Source: Pseudomonas costantinii
GTDB taxonomy: Bacteria; Pseudomonadota; Gammaproteobacteria; Pseudomonadales; Pseudomonadaceae
DNA length: 64,000 nucleotides
Direction: 5' to 3'
Assembly (NCBI RefSeq): GCF_001870435.1
Contig: NZ_MDDR01000018.1
Span: 1 to 64,000, forward strand
Shown: piece by piece, positions 1 through 8,809 of the stretch
Numbering within the stretch: position 1 is the stretch's first letter
Layout of the letters: every line of letters begins with the position of its first letter
Position numbers and translations under genes: made by a program
The notes under the pieces: generated by a model
Told to the model about the DNA's origin: nothing
Database searches by the model: none
The model's input: the letters and a program-made list of their open reading frames with translations, nothing else

Positions 1-113
1 GGGAATGCCGCCCCGGACGCTCCGCGTCCCGCCTCAAGCGATGAGGTCGAGTTCTGGGCAAGGTGACGCGAAGCGTCACGGGATGCATTCCTTTGCTGCG
101 CGTGGGAACGATC
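1..113. repeat. Dispersed intergenic repeat, copy 1 (cut by window edge)
   Basis: This block contains the elements gggaatgc, a palindromic ggacgctccgcgtcc unit, a gtgacgcgaagcgtcac hairpin and terminal cgtgggaacgatc. The same modules in inverted order make up 55576-55711, so the two blocks are copies of one dispersed repeat. It starts at the window edge and may extend further left. It is non-coding, and its stem-loops could end transcription of the neighbouring minus-strand gene. Confidence 0.8.
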
Positions 114-119
114 TTCATC

Positions 120-455
120 TCAAGCAGCCGGGTGGGCGTTATCCAATGCTGTGTTCACCAGCAGTTGCACACCTTCCAGCATTCGGCAGATACCCAGCGC
201 GAGATTACGTTGAGATCCTTCGATTTCAAACGCCAGATGGTTCGCGATATCACTGATGGACGCCAGGTCCTGTGACGCGTTGACCAGCAAGGTTTCCGTG
301 CCCAGATCGGCGCGCACGGTGAAGATGCCTTCGCTGGGTTCGGGTATTGGTTTTCCGGGATTGAGGTAGTGGTTGATCGCGCGGTAGGCCACTTCGTGCA
401 GGGTACTTGTGTCGAAGTCTTGATGGCTTGGGGGATTTGGGCTGTCTTTAATCAT
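120..455 (-). CDS. DUF6124 family protein
   Basis: A small soluble protein of 111 residues without signal peptide or membrane segment. It has the DUF6124 layout known from pseudomonads: a charged N-terminus, an HYLNPG motif near residue 30, then two helices containing LLVNASQDLAS and a LAFEIEGSQRNLALG stretch. The function is unknown. I chose the ATG at 455 because AGGAG lies 7 nt upstream; an upstream ATG at 497 in the same frame would run into the structured leader. The gene stands alone behind a leader of about 230 nt whose loop can pair with this ribosome-binding site. The DUF3077 protein at 45714-46007 has a similar leader. Confidence 0.85.
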   Translation of the reverse strand: MIKDSPNPPSHQDFDTSTLHEVAYRAINHYLNPGKPIPEPSEGIFTVRADLGTETLLVNASQDLASISDIANHLAFEIEGSQRNLALGICRMLEGVQLLVNTALDNAHPAA

Positions 456-690
456 GGTGGAACTCCTAGTAGTGGAGCTGCCAGGATTCGCGGTCAAACG
501 AAATAGGGTGGCAGCTATACGCGGGTTGACCGACCGGTACTAGGAACCCGGCATACCCTAAGGTATCCCGCGTACAGCTGCCGCGACACGATACATCAGA
601 CGAAAAAAAAACGCCTGAATCAGTGTTGGTGCAGTGTTCCTAATAAGTCGGACGGTCAAATCCGGTCGCTGAATTGGCAGCGACAGCGGA
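456..690 (-). promoter_or_regulatory. Structured 5' leader RNA of the DUF6124 gene (three-way junction)
   Basis: Read on the minus strand, a 16-bp stem (567-582 pairing with 510-525, one G-U) encloses a 5-bp hairpin with a four-base loop (553-566) and a third arm. The third arm carries UCCUAGUA (complement of 538-545). That octamer is exactly complementary to UACUAGGA (464-471), which contains the AGGA of the ribosome-binding site. A further hairpin (665-684, GTCGCTG/CAGCGAC) sits at the probable 5' end. The leader at 46008-46250 has the same architecture with compensatory changes. Translational control by loop/Shine-Dalgarno pairing is my inference; the ligand or trigger is unknown. Confidence 0.7.
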
Positions 691-691
691 G

Positions 692-720
692 AGGTTAGTC
701 AGCACAGTTCCGAGCGACAA
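692..720 (-). promoter_or_regulatory. Candidate sigma-70 promoter of the DUF6124 leader
   Basis: On the minus strand TTGTCG (715-720) and TAACCT (692-697) are separated by 17 nt. Transcription would begin close to the 5' hairpin at 665-684. The -10 match is weak, but the spacing and position mirror the better promoter at 46255-46283. Confidence 0.4.
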
Positions 721-846
721 CCTGAAAGATGCGTCGGAAAAGTCCTATAAGTCCATGGCCAATCGCCTTTATGTCGATTGCCAAGAGCAGGTTTGAATGC
801 GCCACAGGTTAGGCGTTCGTTGGTTAGGCAGACGAGCATCGGATGC

Positions 847-1635
847 TTAATCAAGCGTCTCTCCCTGAGGCGCAGAGCGCGCCTTCGGCCAAGGCAAAAT
901 CATCCCGACCTCAGCCTGATACCGTCTGTACCGGTCTCCAAACAGCACCACAAGATCCTGCTCTTCGAGGTAGGCACCGATGAAGATGTAGAGCGACATC
1001 CACACCGCAAACAGCAGGTGGCCTGCCGTCATATGGGGCGTGGCCCAGAAGGCGATCAGGAACCCCAGGTAAAGCGGGTGGCGGACATTTTTGTAGAGCA
1101 GCGGCGTTCTAAAAACCGGGGCGCTTTGCGCGGTGTTGCGCCAGCGGTCGATGGCCTGCTTGAGCCCGAAGAGTTCGAAATGGCTGATCAGCACGGTGGC
1201 CAGTAAGGTAATTCCCCAACCTAGCCAAAACAGGCCGGTCAATGCTGCCCTGGCCCAGCCTGCGTCAACGTTCCAGACCGTGAACGTAATGGGTTGCCAC
1301 AGCCAGAACATCAGCGTGAACACCAGGCTGCTGAGCAACACATACGTGGAGCGTTCAACCGGTGCAGGAATGAACCGGGTCATCCACGTTTTGAAGCGTT
1401 TGCGTGCCATCCCGGAGTGCTGGATGGAGAACACCAGGAGCAGAGAACAGTTGATCAGTAAGGCGATTGGCCAGGCGATGAGGGGGCCGTCGTCAATGTG
1501 CTTGGGCACCCCCACGCGGCCCAAGAATCCCATCAAATACAAAAAAACCAACAAGAAAAACAGATAGCAAGAGCTGCTGTATACCAGGCCAGCCAGGCGG
1601 GTCGCGAGGCTGTTTGTGTTTTCTTCGAGAGGCAT
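847..1635 (-). CDS. mddA: Methanethiol S-methyltransferase (MddA-type, ICMT/NnrU-like membrane enzyme)
   Basis: An integral membrane methyltransferase of 262 residues. The N-terminal half has hydrophobic helices (around residues 12-40, 52-72 and 95-120). The C-terminal half has the isoprenylcysteine methyltransferase signature RHPLYLGF near residue 186, followed by a YLEEQDL/GDRYRRY motif around 225-240, which forms the S-adenosylmethionine site in that superfamily. Length and N-terminal sequence resemble MddA of Pseudomonas, which methylates methanethiol to dimethyl sulfide. The start at 1635 has AGGA 7 nt upstream. The gene is monocistronic. A broader isoprenylcysteine-methyltransferase-like annotation would be the conservative alternative. 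Confidence 0.75.
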   Translation of the reverse strand: MPLEENTNSLATRLAGLVYSSSCYLFFLLVFLYLMGFLGRVGVPKHIDDGPLIAWPIALLINCSLLLVFSIQHSGMARKRFKTWMTRFIPAPVERSTYVLLSSLVFTLMFWLWQPITFTVWNVDAGWARAALTGLFWLGWGITLLATVLISHFELFGLKQAIDRWRNTAQSAPVFRTPLLYKNVRHPLYLGFLIAFWATPHMTAGHLLFAVWMSLYIFIGAYLEEQDLVVLFGDRYRRYQAEVGMILPWPKARSAPQGETLD

Positions 1636-1786
1636 GGACGAATCCTTTCGTGCATGGTGAACGGGTAAGCAAACCCCGCAGGGCTGTCAATCGACAACTG
1701 AGTTCGATTGATCAAGGCTAGCGGGGGATAGGGCCTTTGTCATGGTTGAAAACTGACAGTTCTTTAGACTGTTTGGCGATTGGCCC

Positions 1787-3055
1787 TCAACTGATATTCA
1801 ACCGATCCAGCAGGCTGTACCACGCCACGCCCGCGCCAATGTAAAACCGCTGCAACCCATGCATCGGCAAGCGCTGCAGCGGCGTCACCGGGTAGGCAAA
1901 CTCCGCGTTGCCGTCACACAAGCGCCCAGCCAATTGCTGCCCCAGGCTGGTACACAACGCAATCCCGCGCCCGTTACAGCCCAACGCCAAGGTCAGCCCC
2001 GGCGCGGGCTCGTGAACATGGGGCATAAAGTCGCGGGTGATCGCGATGCGTCCGGCCCAACGGTACTCGAACTCCAATGGCCCCAACTGCGGAAACAGCA
2101 GTGCCAGGGATCGCTCCAGGTGCGCAAAATCAGCCGGTGCGGTGGGGTCGTTGAACAGTCCGCGTCCGCCCATCAACAAGCGTCCATCACTGTCTTTGCG
2201 AAAGTACAGCAGCAGGCGTTGTGCGGTGGATACGGTTTCCTGTCCCGGCAAAATGCTCTGCGCCGCGCGCCCACTCAAGGGTTTGGTTGCGACGATAAAA
2301 CTGTTGGCCGCCAGAATGCTCTGCGCCATGCCCGGCCACAGGTTGTCGCTGTAGCCGTTGGTTGCCAGCACCACTTGATCGGCGATCACCTGTGCGCCGC
2401 CAGCGGTCTGCAATTGCCAACCCGAACCCTGACGCTGCAACCCGGTTACGGCGCTGTGGCCATGAATCTGCACACCCGCGGCCAACGCCGCGGCCACCAA
2501 CCCACGGGCATACGCCAACGGCTGAATCGCACCGGCGCGCCCGTCCAGCCAACCGCCGGCGAACGCTTCACTGCCCATGCGCGAGGCGACTGTCGCTGCA
2601 TCCAGCTTCTGCACGGGCACACCTCGGCGAGCCCATTGCTCCGCCCGCGCATGCAACCCGGCGACGCCTTTTTCAGTGTACGAAACCTGCATCCAGCCCT
2701 TACGCACCGGCGTGCAATCAATGCCATGGCGTTCGATCAACTTGAACACCAGGTCCGCCGAATTCGACACCGTTGAGATCAGCGGTTCGGCACGCTCAGC
2801 GCCATACATCTGCACCAACTGCTCCGGGTCGTATTTGAGCGTGGGGTTGACCTGCCCACCATTGCGCCCTGACGCGCCCCAGCCCGGCTCGTTGGCCTCC
2901 AGCACACAGACGCTGACGCCGCGCTCGGCCAAGTGCAGTGCCGTCGACAAACCGGTATAGCCGGCACCGACAATCGCCACGTCAACCTTTACCGATTCGC
3001 TCAATGCCGGTGTCGGCACCACTGAAGGCGCAGTCGCTGACCACAAAGACTTCAT
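1787..3055 (-). CDS. FAD-dependent amine/amino-acid oxidase (DAO family, PuuB/OrdL-like)
   Basis: A 422-residue flavoprotein of the D-amino-acid-oxidase superfamily. The dinucleotide-binding motif [13 protein letters not shown] is near residue 30 and is followed by the GASGRNGGQ motif typical of gamma-glutamylputrescine oxidase relatives. The C-terminal [10 protein letters not shown] completes the FAD site. It is the last gene of a four-gene unit: its ATG overlaps the stop of the transporter ATPase by 4 nt, so the imported compound is probably its substrate. An amine or secondary amino acid is likely; the exact substrate cannot be read from the sequence. A second PuuB-like gene lies at 19234-20553. 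Confidence 0.85.
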   Translation of the reverse strand: MKSLWSATAPSVVPTPALSESVKVDVAIVGAGYTGLSTALHLAERGVSVCVLEANEPGWGASGRNGGQVNPTLKYDPEQLVQMYGAERAEPLISTVSNSADLVFKLIERHGIDCTPVRKGWMQVSYTEKGVAGLHARAEQWARRGVPVQKLDAATVASRMGSEAFAGGWLDGRAGAIQPLAYARGLVAAALAAGVQIHGHSAVTGLQRQGSGWQLQTAGGAQVIADQVVLATNGYSDNLWPGMAQSILAANSFIVATKPLSGRAAQSILPGQETVSTAQRLLLYFRKDSDGRLLMGGRGLFNDPTAPADFAHLERSLALLFPQLGPLEFEYRWAGRIAITRDFMPHVHEPAPGLTLALGCNGRGIALCTSLGQQLAGRLCDGNAEFAYPVTPLQRLPMHGLQRFYIGAGVAWYSLLDRLNIS

Positions 3056-3804
3056 GACAGGCTCCGCGTATCACCGGTGGGGTGCAGTACGCGCCGCAGG
3101 AAATCCTGGGTGCGCGGTTGTTGCGGGTTGCCCAGCACTTGCTCGGCCGGGCCGCTTTCGACGATGTAACCGCCATGGAGGAAGCACACGCGGTCGGCGA
3201 CTTCGCGGGCAAAACCCATTTCGTGGGTGACCACGATCATGGTCATGCCTTCGTCAGCCAAGGTGCGCATCACCGCCAGTACGTCGCCCACCAGTTCCGG
3301 GTCGAGCGCCGAGGTGGGTTCGTCGAACAGCATGGCTTCGGGTTTCATCGCCAGGGCGCGGGCGATGGCCACGCGTTGTTGCTGGCCCCCGGAGAGTTGT
3401 TCCGGGTAGGCGTCGGCCTTGGCCGACAGGCCGACTTTTTCCAGCAGCACCAAGGCTTCCGCGCGGGCCTGCTTGAGTGGTTCGCCTTTGACGTACACCG
3501 GGCCTTCCATCACGTTTTCCAGCACGGTACGGTGGGGGAATAAATTGAAACGCTGGAACACCATGCCCATACGGCTGCGCAGCGCGTGCACGGTCTTGCT
3601 GGCGCGCTGCACGGTTTCGCCGAACACGTTGATGGTGCCGCCGTCGTAGGCTTCCAGCGCGTTGATGCAGCGCAGCAGGGTGGATTTGCCCGAGCCCGAC
3701 GGGCCGATCAGGCACACCACTTCGCCCTTGGCCACGTCGAGGTCGACGCCATGCAGCACGCGATGGCTGCCGTAGTGTTTTTGCAGTTGGCGTATCTCGA
3801 TCAT
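3052..3804 (-). CDS. Polar amino-acid ABC transporter ATP-binding protein
   Basis: A 250-residue ATPase of the HisP/GlnQ type. It has Walker [12 protein letters not shown] near residue 34, the Q-loop in [10 protein letters not shown], the signature [15 protein letters not shown], Walker [14 protein letters not shown], and the switch histidine in VVTHEMGFA. It energises the importer formed with the permease at 3801-4469 and the binding protein at 4466-5233. Both its ends overlap neighbours by 4 nt, showing translational coupling. Confidence 0.95.
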   Translation of the reverse strand: MIEIRQLQKHYGSHRVLHGVDLDVAKGEVVCLIGPSGSGKSTLLRCINALEAYDGGTINVFGETVQRASKTVHALRSRMGMVFQRFNLFPHRTVLENVMEGPVYVKGEPLKQARAEALVLLEKVGLSAKADAYPEQLSGGQQQRVAIARALAMKPEAMLFDEPTSALDPELVGDVLAVMRTLADEGMTMIVVTHEMGFAREVADRVCFLHGGYIVESGPAEQVLGNPQQPRTQDFLRRVLHPTGDTRSLS

Positions 3805-4469
3805 GCTTTTTTCCTCCGGCCCAGGTGTTGTTCCATACGACGCAGGCCATACACCAGCGGCAGGCTCATCAGCAGGTAGAGCAGGGCGACCAGGGTGTAG
3901 ACGGTCATGTTCTGGAAGGTTGACGAGGCGATCAGTTGGCCCTGGCGGGTCATCTCGGCGACGGTAATAGTCGACACCAAGGATGAGTCCTTGAGCATCA
4001 TCACCAGCGTGTTGCCGTAGGGCGGCAGGGCGATGCGAAACGCTTGCGGCAGGATCACCCGGCGCATCATCAACACCGAGCGCATGCCCAGCGCTTCAGC
4101 AGCTTCACGCTGGCCTTGTTCGACGGCGATGATGCCGGTGCGGAAGTTCTCGGCCTGGTACGCCGAGTAGGCGATGCCCATGCCGATTACACCCGCATAG
4201 AATGCCGTGAGGTGCACGCCCATGTCCGGCAACACGAAGTAGATGTAGAACAGCTGCACGATGATCGGCAGGCCACGGATCACGTTGATGATGGTGCTCG
4301 CCGTCCACGACAACGCGCGGATCGGCGACAGCTTGAGCAACGCCAGCACCAGGCCGATTGCACTGCTGAGCAGGAACGACAGCACGGTGATCTGGATTGT
4401 CACCCAGGCGCCTTGCAGCAAAATCGGCAGAAAATCCTGGGCGTTTTGCAGGAACTCTGTCAGGTTCAT
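3801..4469 (-). CDS. Polar amino-acid ABC transporter permease
   Basis: A 222-residue inner-membrane permease of the HisM/GlnP family. It has five or so hydrophobic helices and the EAA loop, visible as [15 protein letters not shown] around residues 140-155, which contacts the ATPase. I start it at the ATG at 4469, which overlaps the stop of the binding-protein gene (ATGA); the longer in-frame start would sit inside that gene. Only one permease is encoded, so it probably works as a homodimer. Confidence 0.93.
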   Translation of the reverse strand: MNLTEFLQNAQDFLPILLQGAWVTIQITVLSFLLSSAIGLVLALLKLSPIRALSWTASTIINVIRGLPIIVQLFYIYFVLPDMGVHLTAFYAGVIGMGIAYSAYQAENFRTGIIAVEQGQREAAEALGMRSVLMMRRVILPQAFRIALPPYGNTLVMMLKDSSLVSTITVAEMTRQGQLIASSTFQNMTVYTLVALLYLLMSLPLVYGLRRMEQHLGRRKKA

Positions 4470-5233
4470 TCCAGCCCCCACTTCTTGAGGATGCTGTCCA
4501 GGGTGCCGTCGGCCTTGATGCTGGCGATGGCGGTGTTCAGGCGATTAAGGGTTTCAGCATCGCCCTTGCGCACCACCAGACAGACCTCGCCGACGTTGCT
4601 GGGCTTGTAGTCAGGGGCCAGCTTCACGCCTTTGAACAGCTTCTGGCGGATTTGGTAGGCGACCACTGGTTGGTCGCCGACGGCAGCCTTGATGCGGCCC
4701 AGGGAGAGGTCGCGGACCATTTCGCCGATGGAGTCGTAGGTGCGGATTTCCTTGAAGATGCCCAGCTTGTTGAGTTGGTCGTAGAAGATGGTACCGGCCT
4801 GCACGCCGACGACTTGATCCTTGAGCGGCATCAGGTCGGGGTAGGTGGCATTGTCATCGGCGCTGACGATCAGGCCTTCACCGTAGGCGTACACCGGGGC
4901 GCTGAAGTCGACGACCTTGGTGCGCTCCTCAGTCTTGAGCATGCCGGCGGAAATGAAGTCCAGCTTGCCGGAGGTGAGGGACGGAATCAGCGCGGCGAAG
5001 TTGGTCTGTTCGATCTGGCTGGTAAAGCCCCCGGCCTTGCCCACTGCATTGGCCACATCGACCATCACGCCCTGAATGCTGTTGCTCTTGATATCGAGGA
5101 AGGTAAACGGCGAGCCACTGGCGGTTGCACCGACTTTGTACGAGGCCGCACTTTCTGCGTGCACTGCTGTAACGCAAAGCGTGGCGCATAGACCGAAGGC
5201 AAGGCGGCGAAACAAGGGCGAAAGACTGTTCAT
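4466..5233 (-). CDS. Periplasmic amino-acid-binding protein of the ABC importer
   Basis: A 255-residue family 3 solute-binding protein with a cleavable signal peptide (cleavage probably after VHA near residue 26). Family features include FTFLDIKSNSIQGVMVDVANAV after the signal and the ligand-contact stretch TNFAALIPSLTSGKLDFISAGM. It is the first gene of the operon running leftward to the FAD oxidase at 1787. The ligand is probably a cationic or modified amino acid or an amine, given the oxidase. The divergent IclR gene is the likely regulator. Confidence 0.93.
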   Translation of the reverse strand: MNSLSPLFRRLAFGLCATLCVTAVHAESAASYKVGATASGSPFTFLDIKSNSIQGVMVDVANAVGKAGGFTSQIEQTNFAALIPSLTSGKLDFISAGMLKTEERTKVVDFSAPVYAYGEGLIVSADDNATYPDLMPLKDQVVGVQAGTIFYDQLNKLGIFKEIRTYDSIGEMVRDLSLGRIKAAVGDQPVVAYQIRQKLFKGVKLAPDYKPSNVGEVCLVVRKGDAETLNRLNTAIASIKADGTLDSILKKWGLE

Positions 5234-5362
5234 CGGGTTACTCCAGAAGGAAAACGGAAAGTCAGTACCGCGAGCGGCTGCCGATGAAAACGCAAGCTCT
5301 ATGCCATTTCGATCAAAATAAATCGTTTATCGACATGCAAAATATACAAAATGAACTATTCG

Positions 5363-5377
5363 TATCGATATGCGATA
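5363..5377. promoter_or_regulatory. Candidate IclR operator
   Basis: A perfect inverted repeat, TATCG-N5-CGATA, sits in the AT-rich 215-nt divergent region between the transporter operon and the IclR gene. Its position fits an operator acting on both promoters. The assignment rests on symmetry and location only. Confidence 0.35.
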
Positions 5378-5448
5378 TTTAATGGTCTATTTTTGTGATT
5401 TGAGGTAGAAATATCGCCACGCCTGATCGACCTGACCGTGAGTTCGCC

Positions 5449-6228
5449 ATGTCCGAAGAACGCAACAGTTTGCACAACCAATCCCTGGAAAAAGGCCTGT
5501 CGGTACTCAAGGCATTCAGCGCACAGCGCCGCAGCATGAGCCTTGCAGAGGTGGCCGAGGCTGCCGGCATGACCAAAAGCTCGGCCCAGCGCATGGTGTT
5601 TACCCTCGAAAGCCTGGGTTACCTTCGGAAACACCCCCGCACACGCCATTACCAACTCACACCCCGGGTGCTGGAGTTGGGCTTCAGTTATCTGGATGCG
5701 CATTCGTTGATCGAAGTGGCCAACCCGTTTTTGTCCGAGTTGACGCGGTTGACCGGCGAGACGTCGTGCCTGACCGAGCCTGCGGGTTACGACATGACTT
5801 ATATCGCACGCTTTGTCAGCTCGGGGTTTGTGCCGGTGCATATGCCGATTGGTTCGAGGGTGCCGATGTATTGCACGGCGTCGGGGCGCGCGTATTTGAG
5901 CGCGTTGCCGCAGGATGAGGCGCTGGCGTTGATCGAGAATAGCCAGCGGGTGGCGCACACCAGCCATACATTGACCGATGTGGATCGGATTCTGGAGTCA
6001 CTGCAATTAGTGAGAGAGCAGGGCTATGCGGTGAATACGCAGGAGTTGTTCCTGGGTGACATGACGATTGGTGCGCCGGTGCTGGGTGCCAATGGTCGAC
6101 CGGTCGCGGCGGTGCATGTGGTGGCGCCCACCAGTCGGTGGAGCCGGGCGGATGCGGAGAAACAGTTGGCGCCGGCGTTGTTGCAGTGTTCAAGGGCGTT
6201 GAGTAACTCAGCCCGAAATTTGGAATAA
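5449..6228 (+). CDS. IclR family transcriptional regulator
   Basis: A 259-residue regulator. The N-terminal winged helix-turn-helix includes KGLSVLKAFSAQRRSMSLAEVAEAAGM and the recognition segment TKSSAQRMVFTLESLGYL. The C-terminal half is the IclR effector domain, with a CTASGRAYLSAL motif around residue 143. It is transcribed divergently from the ABC transporter/FAD oxidase operon and probably responds to that operon's substrate. A terminator hairpin follows at 6283-6302. Confidence 0.92.
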   Translation: MSEERNSLHNQSLEKGLSVLKAFSAQRRSMSLAEVAEAAGMTKSSAQRMVFTLESLGYLRKHPRTRHYQLTPRVLELGFSYLDAHSLIEVANPFLSELTRLTGETSCLTEPAGYDMTYIARFVSSGFVPVHMPIGSRVPMYCTASGRAYLSALPQDEALALIENSQRVAHTSHTLTDVDRILESLQLVREQGYAVNTQELFLGDMTIGAPVLGANGRPVAAVHVVAPTSRWSRADAEKQLAPALLQCSRALSNSARNLE

Positions 6229-6282
6229 CTAACGCTACAAATCCAAATGTGTTCTGAAAGTTTCCACATGCCCAAACAAAAA

Positions 6283-6302
6283 ATGCGCCCCTGAGGGCGC
6301 AT
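6283..6302. terminator. Bidirectional intrinsic terminator
   Basis: A perfect 8-bp stem, ATGCGCCC/GGGCGCAT, with a four-base loop. It is flanked by an A-run on the left and a T-rich stretch on the right. It lies between the convergent IclR gene and the carboxynorspermidine dehydrogenase gene and can serve both. Confidence 0.85.
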
Positions 6303-6327
6303 TCTTTTGTTCAGTCAACAATCACCC

Positions 6328-7572
6328 TCAGGCAATCGCATCCCAAGCACGATCACCATTCTCGTCTTTAATCCGAGTCGGCAATCCCATCACATCCAGC
6401 GCCTTCAGGAACGGCTCAGCCGGCAGTTCCTCAACGTTGGCCATGTGCTTTACATCCCACTCGCCACGCGCCACCAACAGGGCCGCAGCCACTGGAGGAA
6501 CGCCTGCGGTGTAGGAGATGCCCTGGCTGTCGGTTTCGGCAAAGGCTTCTTCGTGGCAGGCCACGTTGTAGATGAAGACTTCGCGCGGCTTGCCATCCTT
6601 GGTGCCTTTGACCAGGTCGCCGATGCAGGTCTTGCCGGTGTAGCCAGGGGCGAGCGAAGACGGGTCGGGCAGCACGGCCTTGACCACTTTCAACGGCACC
6701 ACTTCCAGGCCTTCGGCGGTTTTGACCGGTTTTTCGGAGAGCAGGCCGAGGCTATTCAGCACGGTGAACACGTTGATGTAGTGTTCGCCGAAGCTCATCC
6801 AGAAACGCACGTTGGGCACGTCGAGGTTTTTCGACAGCGAGTGCACTTCATCGTGGCCGGTCAGGTACAGGTTCTGCGAACCGACTACCGGGAGGTCGTC
6901 GGTGCGTTTGACTTCGAACATGGTGTTGCTGGTCCACTGGCTGTTCTGCCAGCTCCACACCTGTCCGGTGAACTCGCGGAAGTTGATTTCCGGGTCGAAG
7001 TTGGTGGCGAAGTATTTGCCATGGGAGCCGGCATTGACGTCGAGAATGTCGATCGAATCAATGCGGTCGAAATGCTGTTGCTGCGCCAGCGCGGCATACG
7101 CGTTGACGACACCCGGGTCGAAGCCCACGCCAAGGATGGCGGTGATGTTCTTCTGTTTGCACTCTTCCAGGTGGTTCCACTCGTAGTTGCCGTACCACGG
7201 CGGGGTCTCGCAGACCTTGCCCGGCTCTTCGTGGATGGCGGTGTCCAGGTACGCAACGCCCGTATCGATGCAGGCACGCAGTACCGACATGTTGAGGAAC
7301 GAGGAACCTACGTTGATAACGATCTGCGATTGTGTCTCGCGGATCAGGGCCTTGGTCGCTTCCACGTCCAGGGCGTTCAGCGCAAAGGCTTGGATGTCGG
7401 CGGGAACCTTGAGGCTACCCTTGGCCTTGACGCTGTCGATGATGGCCTGGCATTTGGAGATGTTGCGCGACGCGATAGCAATACGACCGAGTTCGTCGTT
7501 GTGCTGCGCGCACTTGTGGGCCACCACCTTGGCGACACCTCCTGCACCAATGATAAGAACGTTCTTTTTCAA
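6328..7572 (-). CDS. Carboxynorspermidine dehydrogenase/saccharopine dehydrogenase family protein
   Basis: A 414-residue NAD(P)-dependent oxidoreductase with an N-terminal Rossmann motif (VLIIGAGGVAKVVAHK) and a saccharopine-dehydrogenase-like C-terminal domain. In the known pathway it condenses a diamine with aspartate semialdehyde to carboxy(nor)spermidine, which the enzyme of the upstream gene then decarboxylates. I prefer the TTG start at 7572: it opens directly on KKNVLIIGAGG and has AGGAG about 11 nt upstream. The in-frame ATG at 7641 would overlap the upstream gene. The two genes form an operon with a 28-nt gap. Confidence 0.88.
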   Translation of the reverse strand: MKKNVLIIGAGGVAKVVAHKCAQHNDELGRIAIASRNISKCQAIIDSVKAKGSLKVPADIQAFALNALDVEATKALIRETQSQIVINVGSSFLNMSVLRACIDTGVAYLDTAIHEEPGKVCETPPWYGNYEWNHLEECKQKNITAILGVGFDPGVVNAYAALAQQQHFDRIDSIDILDVNAGSHGKYFATNFDPEINFREFTGQVWSWQNSQWTSNTMFEVKRTDDLPVVGSQNLYLTGHDEVHSLSKNLDVPNVRFWMSFGEHYINVFTVLNSLGLLSEKPVKTAEGLEVVPLKVVKAVLPDPSSLAPGYTGKTCIGDLVKGTKDGKPREVFIYNVACHEEAFAETDSQGISYTAGVPPVAAALLVARGEWDVKHMANVEELPAEPFLKALDVMGLPTRIKDENGDRAWDAIA

Positions 7573-7600
7573 TTGCTTTATTTCTCCTATATCCGCCAGC

Positions 7601-8698
7601 TTAAGAAAGGCTGGACAGGTAGTCGTCGTAACCAAATTCACGAACCACCTCGACTGTACCGTCGAGTTGTTTCACTACGATGGACGGCATTTTCAGGCCG
7701 TTGAACCAATTTTTCTTGACCATGGTGTAGCCCGCGGTGTCGATGAACGACAGCCGATCGCCGATGGCCAGCGGACGATCAAATTGATACTCACCGAAGA
7801 TGTCCCCGGCCAGGCAGGATTTACCGCACACCATGTAGGTGTGTTCACCCTCGCTCGGTGCCAGCTTGGCGTTGAGGCGGTAGATCAGCAGGTCCAGCAG
7901 GTGGGCTTCGATGGAGCTGTCTACCACGGCGAGGTTCTTGCCGTTGTAGAGGGTGTCGAGCACGGTGACTTCCAGCGAGGCGCTGTTGGTGATCGCCGCT
8001 TCGCCGGGTTCCAGGTAAACCTGCACGCCGTACTTCTCGGAGAACGCCTTCAAGCGTGCGCAGAATGCGTCGACGGCATAGTCTTCACCGGTGAAGTGGA
8101 TGCCGCCGCCGAGGCTGACCCACTTGACCTTGTGCAGCAGCTCACCGAAACGCTCTTCGATGACGCCGAGCATCTTGTCGAACAGGCTGAAGTCGCCGTT
8201 CTCGCAGTTGTTGTGGAACATGAAGCCTGAGATCTGATCAATCACGCCTTCGATCTTCACTGGGTCCCATTCGCCCAAACGGCTGAACGGACGCGCCGGG
8301 TCGGCCAGCAGGTAGTCGGAGCTGCTGACCTGCGGGTTCACACGCAGGCCACGCACCTTGCCTTCGGAGCGTTCGGCAAAGCGCTGCAGTTGGCTGATGG
8401 AGTTGAAGATGATCTTGTCGCAGTTATCCAGCATCTCTTCGATTTCATCGTCGGCCCACGCCACGCTGTAGGCGTGCGCTTCACCTTCGAACTTCTGGCG
8501 ACCGAGCTTCAACTCATACAGCGACGAGGAGGTGGTGCCATCCATGTATTGCTGCATCAGGTCGAACACCGACCAGGTGGCAAAGCACTTGAGCGCTAGC
8601 AGGGCCTTGGCGCCGGACTGTTCGCGCACGTAAGCAATCTTCTGCATGTTGACCAGAAGCTTCTGTTTATCGATGAGGTAGTACGGCGTTTTGATCAT
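7601..8698 (-). CDS. nspC: Carboxynorspermidine decarboxylase
   Basis: A 365-residue PLP-dependent decarboxylase of the alanine-racemase fold (group IV). It starts with TPYYLIDKQKLLVNMQKI. The probable PLP lysine lies in LLALKCFATWSVF near residue 34, a GGGIHFTGEDY phosphate-binding motif is near residue 200, and the catalytic cysteine is in CGKSCLAGDIFGEY. It forms (nor)spermidine from its carboxy precursor. The ATG at 8698 matches the family N-terminus. It is the first gene of the two-gene polyamine synthesis operon. Confidence 0.92.
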   Translation of the reverse strand: MIKTPYYLIDKQKLLVNMQKIAYVREQSGAKALLALKCFATWSVFDLMQQYMDGTTSSSLYELKLGRQKFEGEAHAYSVAWADDEIEEMLDNCDKIIFNSISQLQRFAERSEGKVRGLRVNPQVSSSDYLLADPARPFSRLGEWDPVKIEGVIDQISGFMFHNNCENGDFSLFDKMLGVIEERFGELLHKVKWVSLGGGIHFTGEDYAVDAFCARLKAFSEKYGVQVYLEPGEAAITNSASLEVTVLDTLYNGKNLAVVDSSIEAHLLDLLIYRLNAKLAPSEGEHTYMVCGKSCLAGDIFGEYQFDRPLAIGDRLSFIDTAGYTMVKKNWFNGLKMPSIVVKQLDGTVEVVREFGYDDYLSSLS

Positions 8699-8809
8699 TT
8701 TTGAGAGCCTGCGGCGGTGCCTGCCAAAAAAGGACACGCATTGTGCCCGCACTTGGATCAGATCGGAAGGTTAGTGGGCGGATTTTGCCGGTATCACTTT
8801 CAGAACCGC

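Noticed and set aside
601..625. Intrinsic terminator suggested by an A/T run at 604-612
   Set aside because: No stable GC stem adjoins the run on either strand; it lies within the leader region instead.
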